From: Lingula anatina
Lineage: Eukaryota > Brachiopoda > Lingulata > Lingulida > Lingulidae
DNA length: 64,000 nucleotides
Direction: 5' to 3'
Assembly: GCF_001039355.2 (NCBI RefSeq)
Contig: NW_019775586.1
Location: 1-64,000, forward strand
Positions 37,746-48,872 of this stretch are shown here, in pieces (the first letter of the stretch is position 1; every line of letters starts with the position of its first letter). The translations under genes were made by a program, and so were the position numbers. The notes under the pieces are model-generated. The model searched no databases. It saw only the letters and a program-made list of their open reading frames with translations, and was not told where the DNA came from.

Positions 37746-40728
37746 ATTCCAAGGTATTGTTGAAATGAATTATTTTCATAGTTTTCAAGTTTTAATTTCG
37801 CTTGAAACTGATTTACTGTGGTTCAAGGTTTATCGGAAATATTTGCTTTACCATAATAATATTCTAGAATAATAAGGTTTATCTGAACTATTTTCTTAAC
37901 CATAATGTTATTCTAGAAGGAAACGCTCAAGAACGTCGGTCCGCTAAAACGATTTCTCTTCCCGAACCACCGTTACTCCGAACCAAAAGACATGGAAAGA
38001 AGACGAAAAAAACAAAAACCAAGAAGAACAAAAAATCACCCAAAGCGAAAGGCTCACCCAGGTTCAGTGGGAACCATATTGACGCCTGCGTTGAACTTCT
38101 TATTCTCAGTGATGACTCGATGTGGGATTTTTATATGGCAAGGAATGACCAGAACGTCGACAAAACTGAATGGGAATTGAAACGGCTTTATGCTCAAACC
38201 ACGAATATGGTATGTTTTCCTGACTCTAGGATATTATAAAAAGATGTATATAAAGCAAAAGCTTATGTCAAACCATGACTGCTTTTAGACTAAAAGTATT
38301 TAGATCAATCTAAAACAAATAAAAATCTATTACTTTGGTTGAGTTATTTGAATTAGTGTAGTATCTTGAAACCTCTAGGTTGGTTGGATCCCTATCCGAA
38401 AAAAACTTTGTCCGTAAACTCCCATTGAATATTTCGTTTTCTTTTTTATTTTTTTGTCTGTTGTATTTAAGGCCAGTGGAATATTTATTTTTATTGCACA
38501 ACAAGATATTTATTTAAAATTTATCTTGAACAACGTGTGGCATCTTCGAGTAAAATATAATGAATTACATTCATTCCTCTATATGGTTTGATTTTCATCC
38601 CTATACATTGGCATATAGTCTAGCTCTTGATGTTTCGATGTTGGAATTTTCCAGCTGGACCTCACTTTTCAAAGAATAGAAGATCCAGATTTGAATATCC
38701 ACGTGGTGTTGTCAGCTTATGTCATTGTAACGGTAACTGGATTTTTTTCTATATCTTGACTAAAGATTAAATCTTTGACTAAAGACTCGTTGTTTGTATA
38801 AAATCTAAAGGCTTGACTTAAGATTCGTTGTTTGACTTTGCAAGAAGTTATAACTCTTCTTTATAACTTCTTGGACTTTGTAAGCTGAAGGACGCAATAG
38901 AGGTCAAACGGTGCACTAAAAGAAAAAGTCATTTTGAGTCGAAACATTTCTTTTTTAACCAATAATGATATTCTAAGTAATCGTCAATTTTAAACACAAT
39001 TTTTACTTGCTGTTCTATCCATCGTAACACCTAGTCATAAAAACACTTTTAGAAAAAATGTGGCGTATTTTGTGTTAATTTTTTTCTGTTTTATTTCATC
39101 AGAACTCCTCCCAGGCACCCGGCTTCGGTAGATATACTTTCCCTGGAGAACCGGAGAGATTGGACAGAGTTCTGGTTGACGGATACGAAACTTACGATTA
39201 TTGGAGAGAATTCCTACAAAAATCTTATAACTCATTTCCAAAACACGACCATGGCATGGCTTTTACAAGGTGTTTTAAATGCGCATTCAAAAGATTTGAA
39301 ATTTTCACAGCCTTTTTGTGTTGATATTTTCAGATTTGTAATTATTTTATGAAAATTGTAAAATTTAGATATTTCAAAATATATGATTATCAATTTATAA
39401 TACCTACAATACCAATGAAGCAGAATTCTAGCTTACGCCCCAACCCGAGTCCAAGTGTATTTCTAGTAGGCCTAATGTTTCATGTTATTTTTCGCAGGCG
39501 AGATATAACAAGCCGTACACCGGAAAAACCTTACCTTCTCGGTCTAGCTAATGTGGGTGCAATATGTAATGGAGCTGGTTCCACGTCTCTTGTTGAGGAT
39601 TCCGGACTGTTATCCTACTTGACGGCAGCACATGAATTAGGCCACAGGTACTGTATACGCTCGCTCGTAGGCCTACTTACCTTAACAGCAATGCTTCTCT
39701 TCTTAGTTTCCTAGACGACTTGTGAAAGTCCCTATGTTAATGTTATAATTCATGACACGACGTATGCCATATTGTAATAATGTGCAAGCAGCATTGTGTC
39801 CTTTTGATTTGCATATTTTTTTCTTTTCCAGCCTTGGAGCTCTTCATGACGTCACTCCTGCCTGTCAAGGGTACCTAATGGCTGCCTCTGTTTTTGAGCT
39901 CAATGTGACGACTCTTTTTCAACTTTATAAGTTCTCCTCTTGTTCCATAGAGAAATTTAAAGAAACCCTGACGTAAGTTTGTTCAAATGTGGGTTACCAC
40001 GGGCCTGATACATGTAAGTTTTTCAGTTTGATCGAAAAAGAAAATAAATTTTGTAAAAAACCAAGGGATGTTGAGCTTAGCTAGGACGGCTGAAATTGGA
40101 TAGCCGACAACGTGAAGTAAATACTGCAATAAATGGTTAATAGTGCAATACTGATCTGAGAGTTTCTGAGTATGATTGGCCTATCATAAATATTAATTTG
40201 ACAGAAAGAAATGGGCTACTTTCCCCGTTATCGAACGTTTGTTAATTGCCAATCACAATTTACTCTAAAATAACAATAAAAAGATAGCCTTCTAAGATCT
40301 TTATGAAAAGCAACCTAGTTGAAAAAGTAGTAGTAGTAGTAGGTTTTGTATGTAACACAAAAAACTGTATTACTTTTTTGTTTTGTATTGTTTTGTTTAT
40401 GTAAATTAAGCTTTTAAAATCACTATGTAGATAGTAAAACAGCGTTTTATATTAGTTCATAGTATTTTACGATAAATATTTTTTCCATGCATAAAATAAA
40501 TGTTATAATGATTATAAAAATGTTATTATATTTTTACCACTCATCTACATGTAGAAATGCCTGTTGTCTCGCTGACGGTGGACAGTACGAAAATGAGAAG
40601 GAGTATAAACATTTGACGAAAAAGCTTCACGGTGACCAATACGATGCAGACGAACAATGTCAGCTGGTATTTGGAAACGAGTCGAAAGCATGCACGGTAA
40701 TCTCCCTTTTTTCTTCTCCTTCTTTTCT

Positions 40729-40765
<37 letters not shown>

Positions 40766-41628
40766 TGTTTGTGTGAGTCACGGGCGGATGGAGGCCGTCT
40801 TCTAGGTCTTCCAGAAGACAGTCAGAATTTCAAGTTTACATTGACGGGCATCTAATTTTTTACAAACAAATGGGAGGGACAAAATGGAGGATGGAGCAAT
40901 AAAGATAATTTGGAAGACTCACGAAATATCTCAGAATCCGCCCCTGTGTGTGTGTGCGTGTGTGTGTGTGTGTGTGTGAGAGAGTGTTGAAGTTTCTCAA
41001 AGATATGCATCAGTTCTGTTAAAAATCGTGATGTTTTCTGATTGTATTTCAGCCTATCGAATCTCCAGAATTTTGTCATTTTCTACTATGCAATACTACG
41101 ACAACATGCCATAACCAGCTGAATCCGATGGATGGCACTTTCTGCGGAAAAGGAAAATGGTGTATAGAGGGCGACTGTGTAAGTAAAAGGGCGCCTCTTC
41201 CCTCGCACTATACTCAACGACGCGGGGCTAGTGGTGAACCGACTTCTTGGTGTTCAGAAGGTAAGGGGACGAGAAGTGTAAAATACGGCTTGGTTAAGGC
41301 TTGAAAAGGCCCTTCAAGTTCTCATGGTAATTATAAAGCCCAATGTTCTCATTCAACTAGGATATCTGACTTTAACCACGACTTTGCCTCGTACAAATTA
41401 ACCATTTTAACATTACATAGATAATAAATAGGTATACCTATTATTTTTAAAGATGGATTTTAGATTTACATGCGTCGAGGTCTAGGTAAGGAGTTTAAAA
41501 AAGCCTATTATCTTATCATAAATTGTTTGACTACCAAGTGCATATTATCTTTCGTTTTTCAGTACGGCGGAAATGACGGGAATATAAAGACTTGTAAAAT
41601 GCCCAGAGAATACCTCCATACGCCATAG
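33902..41628 (+). CDS. Secreted ADAMTS-like zinc metalloprotease (M12B) without thrombospondin repeat (12 exons, about 573 aa)
   Basis: Exons: 33902-33998, 34935-35161, 35508-35582, 35792-35951, 37917-38209, 38655-38732, 39103-39269, 39498-39647, 39832-39972, 40555-40696, 41053-41178, 41563-41628 (TAG). All GT-AG and in phase (1722 nt). Order: signal peptide (about 1-22); propeptide (FDAYSKHFDLRLHRN, VYYVADDG); basic furin-like stretch (RTKRHGKKTKK); catalytic domain from about residue 215 (VELLILSD); zinc site HELGHSLGALHD, split by an intron; Met-turn region GYLMAAS; disintegrin-like part (YDADEQCQLVFG); Cys-rich end (MDGTFCGKGKWCIEGDCV), typical of ADAMTS. No TSP1 repeat follows. A second donor at 41261 would extend exon 11 and then stop after VRRK; both choices end in the last exon. 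Proteases of this layout (for example MIG-17) are secreted and act on extracellular matrix. The substrate is unknown. Confidence 0.85.
35679..35704. repeat. (CA)n microsatellite
   Basis: CA run in the metalloprotease intron between 35583 and 35791. Confidence 0.95.
36066..36392. mobile_element. 327-bp piggyBac-like MITE inserted in the Tc1-like element
   Basis: TTAA flanks both sides (36062-36065 and 36393-36396), and the ends are inverted repeats (AGTGATAATAACTCTTCG at left; AGGGATAATAACTCTTCG in reverse complement at right). TTAA duplication is the hallmark of piggyBac-type insertion. Removing the element and one TTAA restores the Tc1-like terminal repeat, so it landed after the Tc1-like copy. 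No coding capacity is seen. Confidence 0.85.
36677..37421 (-). pseudogene. Broken Tc1-like transposase
   Basis: The minus strand encodes pieces of a Tc1-family transposase. The N-terminal helix-turn-helix (MARRGLNEVIRWQIMG, then in another frame SQVSKLVAKLRQTHHVL and GRPILTDARDEDI) is followed by the second catalytic Asp region (ILVQDNALIQ) and the third acidic residue region (LPILNVIEHA). An in-frame TAG comes next, then the C-terminal tail (NIREAQQAVNKEWNRL). At least one frameshift and one stop are visible, and the segment that should carry the first catalytic Asp is missing. It is therefore inactive. Confidence 0.85.
38833..38876. repeat. Short hairpin in metalloprotease intron
   Basis: AAGAAGTTATAA and TTATAACTTCTT form a 12-bp perfect stem with a short CTCTTCT loop, next to partly repeated GACTAAAGA / TCGTTGTTTG blocks at 38757-38840. 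Confidence 0.5.
40731..40761. repeat. (GT)n microsatellite
   Basis: GT run immediately left of the hAT-like MITE. A second GT run follows the element at 40945-40979. Confidence 0.95.
40779..40946. mobile_element. 168-bp hAT-like MITE, copy 2
   Basis: Same family as 9874-10042 but opposite orientation: begins CACGGGCGGATGG and ends with the complement of CAGGGGCGGATTC. Internal blocks (GTCTTC, GACAGTCAGAATTTCAAG, TTTACATTGACGGGCATC) match copy 1. It sits in the metalloprotease intron 40697-41052 between two GT runs. Confidence 0.75.
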
Positions 41629-42980
41629 GCCTACCAAATTTCTTTTATTTGTAGTCCAGGAAATACATGTATGTGCGAGCACTATATTGTTACAGTGTCA
41701 TTGGGAAAAGTATATATAGTGGGTATTGACGGTTTCTATCAATACTACCCGGAACACGGTCCAAGACAAGATCCACAGGACAAGAAAGGGAAAGGTGGAA
41801 TATATTGTTTTATGCTGCATTCTATTTCTTAAACGTGTTGTCATAGCACAAACTTATATGCACTGTATAATATATAAAAAGAGTATTTCAGCAGTGTAAA
41901 AAAGAATGGCACAATAGGTTTTTACTACCATTTATTTCTCGATGTTTGCATTTTCAGTTGGCAGCCCAATTTTGTAATCAATATAATGTGCTTTATTGTT
42001 TTATGTGATGAAACTCTTGGATGACACGATAATTATTACAATTATTTTAAATGGTATTTTTTCACCATATTCCGACGTTTTATTCTTGGTTTACGTGGAT
42101 ACATGATAATGTGTCCAAATAGCACCAAAGATGTAAAATTTTATTGAGACATTTTAATTGTTTTTCCTTTTTTAAAAATAATTTTAAAAAGTCTAGACTT
42201 GCTTCACCAAAGCTATTTTAACTCATTACATTACTTGCAGTCTACATCTTTGAGTAGTCTTAGAGCTAGGGTCACCTTACCGTCTCTCTGCCGTCTCTCT
42301 CTCTCTACATTTGAGAGCCACGGACTTGCCACAAATCTACCATTCTATCTACTGTACATGTACATATGTCTTGTAATAAAGTAAATTTATCATCCATCAT
42401 CACTATTATTTTCACACAGGATTTTTTTTTTTACTTTACTTTATCCCTGACTGTATGTTTGTGTCCGCTTGGTAAACAAGATAAATAAAACTGAATACTG
42501 GGACTTCATTACTTCTTTTAGTTGCCCTAAGCATGAATATATTCTCCGAGTACGTACCTGTGACTCGTACCTGGGACTGGCTTACACCAAATTACCTCAC
42601 CTCTGGTGACTTTTTTAGGTGGACGAGATCAAAAGAGCCAAATGACAGTAATGAACCACAACTATTTCTTCAACTTTAGAATCGTTACCTGATCTCCCCT
42701 TTCCGTCAGCTTTAAGTGGGTGGATATTTATTATTTAAAATTTGTAACTTTGAAGAGACTCTGGTTTCTTGTTTAGACTTCTTTTTCGTGGTTTGGATTT
42801 ACATTTAAGATCGAAAATAAATAGTGTAACACTACCGCTATATTACTGTTTACTGGATTTATATCCCTGTACTTGACCAGACCATGTGACCCCAAGGTTT
42901 TCTTTCCTTTTTCTTTTTTTAACTACCTTTTTTAAACTAATCTTGGCACGTGTAGTTCTTCCTTTCTCCCGTATTTGAAG
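41629..42980. other. Metalloprotease 3' UTR and spacer
   Basis: No convincing coding exon. AATAAA at 42375-42380 is a plausible poly(A) signal for the metalloprotease, giving a 3' UTR of about 0.77 kb. A short open stretch at about 41697-41800 was considered as an extra exon but has no recognisable similarity. Confidence 0.45.
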
Positions 42981-43009
42981 GTCTTTGCCACTGGCGGTTT
43001 GAGTTGTTT

Positions 43010-43095
43010 TGGACCGTCTCATCTGCTGTCTTTAAAAAACCACAGGAGGGGATCTGCACCAAACAAACTAGCTGCCTGCTGCCTGTCAGTGCCAG
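43010..43095 (+). pseudogene. Decayed exon of the WxxW gene family
   Basis: The blocks TCATCTGCTGTCTTT, GGAGGGGATCTGCACC and AACTAGCTGCCTGCTGCCT follow, in order and spacing, exon 3 of the WxxW genes (TCCTCTGCCGTCTTC, GGAGGGGTTCTGCACC, AAGCTCGCTGCCAACTGCCT). One frame still reads RRGSAPNKLAACCL, against the living RWRGSAPNKLAANCL. No splice sites and no rest of the domain were found, so this is a relic of a third copy. Confidence 0.6.
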
Positions 43096-43304
43096 TTGTA
43101 ATTTATTTCTTGTCAATGGACTCTTTGCCCAACACGATCGAATTAATTAATTACGTCAACAACAATTGTACTTATGCAACAAGCATTAACATCCCATAGC
43201 TGTACATTGCCATACATGGTCCACGTTATACACAGACAAACTTAACGAGGTAAAAGAGTGCATTTTGTTTTGGTACTGATAACGCAGGATTTCGGTTGGA
43301 ACCT

Positions 43305-43452
43305 GGGCACCGTATCTCGAAAAGTTCGCTATGTTGCGCACGTGCGTTAGTGTCTCGATTCCATGGCCCCGTATCTCGAAATAGAATCGGTTATGGAATC
43401 GAGACACTAACGCACGTGCGCAACATAGCGAACCTTTCGAGATACGGAGCCC
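43305..43452. mobile_element. 148-bp palindromic MITE
   Basis: Arms of about 60 bp (GGGCACCGTATCTCGAAAAG inward; mirrored by the complement ending GGAGCCC) with near-perfect pairing around a loop of about 30 nt that itself contains CCGTATCTCGAAA. The arms include GCGCACGTGCG. No certain target duplication. Confidence 0.75.
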
Positions 43453-44224
43453 TGACCAATAACTTGAATGCTCCTCGCTTTTTATTTGTCATTTGTCTCA
43501 CCAGTCATCCACGCTGCCGAGTTCCATACAGGTAGTTAATAAAGACTACATGGCCACGTGGAAGAATACAAAGAAAGGCTTGAAAGAGAAAAGGGGTGTT
43601 TATATGTTGAAAATCCGAAATATAAAGGTCAAAATCAGAAAAAAAAAAAAAATTTTAAAAAGTTATGCAGGGTGCACATGTACTCCTTTTAGAACTAACG
43701 TTATCTGCAATAAACTCTTCTTCCAGTCGTTACAAATTTTGATAATAATGATCATTTTACACTAGATAGTATTTGTGAAAACGGATGGGGGGTATCTGGG
43801 TCACAACGACCTGGCACTCATCGTCAAATGATGCAGCTTTTTGTAGATCAAATTATTTCTGTGCGCGCTCTAACCTTCACTTCTGAAAATATAACTATAT
43901 GCATCTTATGCAGTTCGTCTCTTTCAAATTTAAACAGTGACCTAGACACTCCTGCGGCACCTGTGCGGAATTTTGAGGCTGGCACGACAGATATGACGAA
44001 TTAGAAAATGCAATTTTGATGACATGTTTTCGGTGTTGAACTTTCCTGATTGGGTAATAAGCGAACATTGTTGTGTCACCCCCTCGTTTTTCACTAACCT
44101 TCTTCAGTTTTATCAACAAACCCGTTTATATAATTTAAATATGTTAAGAAGAAAACTCTGCCGAACAAACAAAAAGTTTGCAGCTTATACCTGTTTACCA
44201 TTGGACGTAGAGGAACAATTTCAC

Positions 44225-44260
44225 AACCACCCCCCCCCCCCCCCCCAAAAAAAAAAGTTG
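44225..44260. repeat. Poly-C/poly-A tract
   Basis: About 17 C followed by A-rich sequence; low complexity. Confidence 0.85.
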
Positions 44261-44430
44261 TAAAAAATAAAAGAGAGGGGAGGACATGAAATTTCCGTAG
44301 ATCACTTTACACTTTACTGGTATTGTGGACATTTATCATAATTAATGAAGCCTGTCTACTGTGACTATGTCGAAAACTTCCCCTGTGCGCATATGGCCCC
44401 TAATTTGCTCACTCTCAGGCTCGATTGGGT

Positions 44431-44480
44431 TTAGGTGGGGTGGGTGGGTTGGGTGGGTGAGGTGGGTGAGGGGGGAGGTT
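44431..44480 (+). other. G-rich tract able to form a G-quadruplex
   Basis: At least seven runs of three or more G separated by one to four bases (GGGG, GGG, GGG, GGG, GGG, GGG, GGGGGG). It satisfies the usual G3+N1-7 rule. Position is about 0.85 kb upstream of the first WxxW gene TATA box. Confidence 0.6.
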
Positions 44481-45280
44481 GGGACGTGTTAACCACGTTA
44501 CACCCTCGCTAAGAAAGGGCTTTGCGTATGTCTTTTATCTCTGGCCAGTATGTACTTACTAGAGACTATCTTAAGTTGAGAAGAAAGAAATCTAGAGGTG
44601 AGCTGTTCTCTACAATATTTACTATGAATTGCTAAAAAGATTTTTAATACAGACACGTGTACAGTGCAAAACGATTCACACCAATAAGTAAATAAAGTGG
44701 AATTGGAAAGACAGTGAAATATGGATAAGATAATGTACGAGTGAATAAGGTTGAATATAGAGTCCTATTGCTACCAGTGAAAGGGAATACTTAGGTTTAA
44801 CGGGACGGAACTCGTTAATATCACCGATAAGTTAATAAAGATCATTTCCATTTTTCATTGCCTATCTACATTGATATAATATGATGATGATTTGACTATC
44901 ATCTATTTGTCATTTGTGTCAAATTTACCATAGCATTACAAAAAGAATGTTTTTTATAAATGTTTATTTTGTCACGTTTACAGTGCGCATTTTATTAAAT
45001 GGTTCACATTACATTTAATTTAACTCTTTGAATGTTTGTATTTTAACCACAAGTTGATGCTTTAATTGTTAGTAAGAAAAAAATGTACCACCGGCAAGTA
45101 TATTATTTCTAGAAAATTCATTTTTTTGTTTTTGCTCTATGAAGGTCGAACGCTCATTGTCTGTCTTTAAACGAGTTTGTGGAAATGGAAATCCCATGAT
45201 TGTTATGATGATGAAAAGAATAATGATATTAATTTTGGTGTCTGGCATCGCCTGGGGATTGGCCAAAGCTCGAGTTATGG

Positions 45281-45329
45281 TATATAAGCAGTGACCACGA
45301 CGGACGAATTGGCATTTGAAGAGGTACAG
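45281..45329 (+). promoter_or_regulatory. TATA promoter and 5' UTR exon of WxxW gene 1
   Basis: TATATAAGCAGTGA at 45281 is identical in copy 2 at 50611. About 45 bp later GAGGTACAG|GTAAGG forms a donor, and the matching acceptor precedes the coding exon (TTTCAG at about 45598). This implies a short 5' UTR exon with transcription starting near 45310. The transcription start is inferred from TATA spacing. Confidence 0.7.
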
Positions 45330-45619
45330 GTAAGGCACTGTAAGAACAGCTTGCGGGGAGTTTCATTCATTATTATGAGCAAGTGAATACGACAAGTCAC
45401 GCAATGGCTCGTTTTAATGATTCAAATAGAAGTAGTTTAAGTGGCATTGCTCTCAGTACAGCTAAAAGAATTTTTGATTTGTAGGTAATTATCGTGGATC
45501 TTTTGAGATTGAAAACAGAATGTATACTTTAAACCGTAAATGAGCAAAAGATTGCCTCAAATTCTTTCCGCATTTTCAATATTTCTTTCCTTTCAGGTAA
45601 CAATCACATCTAGTGTTCA

Positions 45620-48076
45620 ATGGAGACCACAATGGTGCTTTTCGCCGCGTTGTGCCTTTCTGTTGTTGTTCAAATACAAGGTATGTGCGCCTCGATTTCA
45701 ATTTTTTTCTACTATTTGTCCAAAACAACTAAAAATTCATCCACACTGGCGATGATTGTAATGGTTTTACTTACTGACTGTAAGAAAAGAAGTACACAAT
45801 ACCAGAAGTACTGTATACCTTTTTTAATGCATATAACTGATTGTGTAAGTTAAAGAAAAAAGGACTGAAATTTTTTCATGTGCGTTTTGATTGTGTGTTA
45901 TAAAGCTGAAAATTTAAAAAAGACGATATTGTTTCGAAAAGCAATTCAGAACACCAAAATGGTTTTTTATTTTTTATTTTTTTGCACAGGTCACAGTTGG
46001 TCTAGATGGTATGATCGCGACAACCCTTCGGGTACCGGCGACTGGGAAACTGTCGCTGATCTGCGGGTACGTGGTGTCTGCCTTTTCTGTTTGAACATCT
46101 TATTGACTGGCGAATGCAGGATCTTGCTGTGGGTGGGTGGGTGGGGGGCGGGGGAGATGGGGGGCATAAAGAGCGAAGAGGTGTAGCCAATAAGAAATAG
46201 TTGATGAGTACAATCACATTGTCATACATAGTTCTCAGGTTTGAAAACGTTGGCGTGTTTTATCTCGCTCTTTTTTGTTATAGTGAAAAGAAGGTGATGT
46301 TGAAGCCATTTGTACCACACATACGTCATTGTTACTCACAGCAGTGATAGTCAAATGGGTTTGAATGCCTACACGATTTTGAGAGGCTATCAAAGAAGAG
46401 AAAAAGCAGCATTCCAACCAATTTCTCTATCAATTTCAGAAATCTCACTACATTTGTGGTGGTTGCAAGCCGATTGGGGCCGAGTGTCGTGTTAAAGGCT
46501 CCTCTACTGTCTTCACGCGCTGGAGGGGTTCTGCACCCGATAAGCTCGCTGCCAACTGCCTCCCAACTAAGGGTCTGATATGCAAGAACGCCGATCAAGG
46601 CTCTGGAGGCTACTGCAAGGACTACGAGATACGGTTTCTCTGCCCTTCTACAAGTAAGAATGACTTTAAACAACCCATTTTAATATATTTTAATTGAAAA
46701 CTAAAAGTTAAAATAACAAAGTGCTTTAGACATTTATACTTCCATTATGACTTCTGGAACCGTTTTTAGAAGGCTTGGCATTATCATTATTTTTGTAATT
46801 TTATCACTGTTATTTACGTTTTACATTTGTAGGGGTGGAAACGGGACCGTATTTGGACAGAGATGACCCAAGTGCGACTGGAGACTGGGAAAGCGTGTCT
46901 AGTTTTCGGGTAATCAAAAATTTAGTTTTATAACTACGCATTGGTATTGTGAAAAAATGAGTTTTCAAATAATATACAATGGCGACCTGTGACTTTTCTG
47001 AATATCTAAATTCTGTAAAATATTTTGTACGTTTATTTTGTAAAAAAAAAGATTAGAAAAGATTTAATGCATAGAAAGCGGTCCTGTTAAAACCTTAACA
47101 TTGAAAAACCGAAAAGCTGGTTCACAGCAATTTTTATTTGATCCAAACAAATAATTATTATTTAGACATTTCCCGAAATAGGCACTGACAATGCTTACAA
47201 CTATAGTTCAGCACGATGGGCTATTGTTTGAAAGTCCATATTTCCTTGTGAAGAAATCTGGCAAAGAAGAAAGTATTAGGTCAATACGGGTGTTTCAGAT
47301 CTGTGACAAATGACCGTAAGACCTATTTTCTTTGCAGACAACTGATAATAACAACATTTGCCGTGGTGTTCGACCCCTTTGTACGCTCTGCCGTGACAAG
47401 AGCAACAAGACGCCATATTACAGCACTGGGGACAAGTTCAATGCCGGGCTGGCGTGTGGCTGGGACACTGGACTCGTGTGTACCACTGAGGTGAACGGCA
47501 AATACTGCAGAGATTACGAAGTGCAGTTTCGCTGCCCTGTCATCGGTAGGTAAACTTTTATCCCAAACTTCAGTTCTAACGTGTGTCAGTTTCGTCGTGT
47601 TAAATCAAATATATTAATAAATTATTTCATTAATTGATACAAATATGGAAATATTAAGCTTGTCCACCTCGTCTCTGAACCACAGGCTTGTAAACATTGC
47701 GGCGGAGTACTGTAATACTTTAAAATTTCGAATGGAATATTGAACTCTCTCTCCCCGCGTGAATACAGTATGTATGCGTGCCTTTGCGCTGAAACAGAGG
47801 AAGAGTAGCGTTAGTCGTATGGTGATTTGGTAGGTGCAAATTGTAGCAAATATATGCTATACCAGTTGTTATGGGTATTTTAATGCCAATTACAAAGTGT
47901 ACACTTCCAAAGTGTACATTAACACCCCATACTGTTTCAGGCAAGGCCAACCGTATCTAAAACTCAACAAGGTAACATAAAAACTCAGTGGGAACAAGAA
48001 AATCTAAGTGACTCCGGTGCTTTTTACATCATTTTTCATTCATCGGTTGATTACTCTTTTGACTTTTGAAGGTAGA

Positions 48077-48142
<66 letters not shown>

Positions 48143-48872
48143 CCTAGTTACTGTTTATGGCTATAGTGGACCTATTATTGTCTTCTAGGAACTTGCCCGA
48201 CATGTGGAAACGCACGTTGGACGAACTGGCTGAACAGAGACAGTCCTACTGCTACCGGAGATTGGGAGCACGTCGGGCCAACAGGACACAACCCGGTATC
48301 GCTATTTTTCCGCATTAATTTAATTAATAGCTGTTAATATTGCCCTATTATGACCTACCCTGTAAATTTAAAAACAACAGTGCGATTTTTATGTAGACTA
48401 TTATCAATTTGCCATTTGTATCCAATTAACTGTAGCACTACACAAAGCATGATTTTTTCTTATTAATATCATATTTTTCCTCGGTTTACGGTGCGTTGTC
48501 AGTCCACAAAAAATCTGAAACTTTTGAAACATCATACAATGCATTTGATCTGATTTTGATGTCTATATACGAATACAAGAAAATGATGCTAACTTTACGC
48601 AATTGTCTTGTTTTTCTTATATTTTTCTTTTCTATTTTCTCTTTTCTTTTCTTTTTTCCATTTAAATTTCTATACTCCTTTTGTTCCAGTGCAACAGCCA
48701 CGAGCCTATTGACATCCAATGTCGTGAAAGATCCACCGGGCGGCCATGGGACCAAACCGGGCAGGTTTTCAAAAATAAATGCACTCCTTCTGAGGGTCTC
48801 GTTTGCGTCAATGCGGATCAGGCCTCCAGACAGTCTTGCAAGGACTACGAGGTCCGCTTCCTGTGCCCATAG
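45620..48872 (+). CDS. Secreted three-module WxxW-domain protein, copy 1 (7 exons, 308 aa)
   Basis: Exons: 45620-45680, 45990-46066, 46440-46653, 46833-46909, 47338-47545, 48189-48295, 48690-48872 (TAG). All GT-AG and in phase (927 nt). The signal peptide is about residues 1-20 (TMVLFAALCLSVVVQIQ). Three modules of about 95 aa follow, each made by two exons with phases 1-0-1: 21-118, 118-213 and 213-308. Each has a DRD/NRD-P-TGDWE part and a Cys-rich part ending C(K/R)DYE(I/V)xFxCP. This is the mucin-2/CILP WxxW domain. The WxxW motif is intact in module 1 (WSRW) and module 3 (WTNW) but absent in module 2 (VETGPYLDRDD). The protein is probably extracellular, stabilised by disulfides. Family function is poorly known; the domain occurs in mucins and cartilage intermediate layer proteins. 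ATTAAA at 48968-48973 is a likely poly(A) signal. Confidence 0.88.
48079..48140. repeat. (CT)n/(AT)n microsatellite
   Basis: CT run followed by AT run in intron 5 of WxxW gene 1. It is not present at the same place in copy 2. Confidence 0.95.

Noticed and set aside
41697-41800. Possible extra coding exon after the metalloprotease stop
   Set aside because: It has an acceptor-like TACAG but no matching phase or domain, and both exon 11 choices already end in stops before it.
46332-46673. 113-codon minus-strand open frame opposite WxxW exon 3, repeated in copy 2
   Set aside because: Its conservation between copies follows from the sense exon; it has no codon or motif support.
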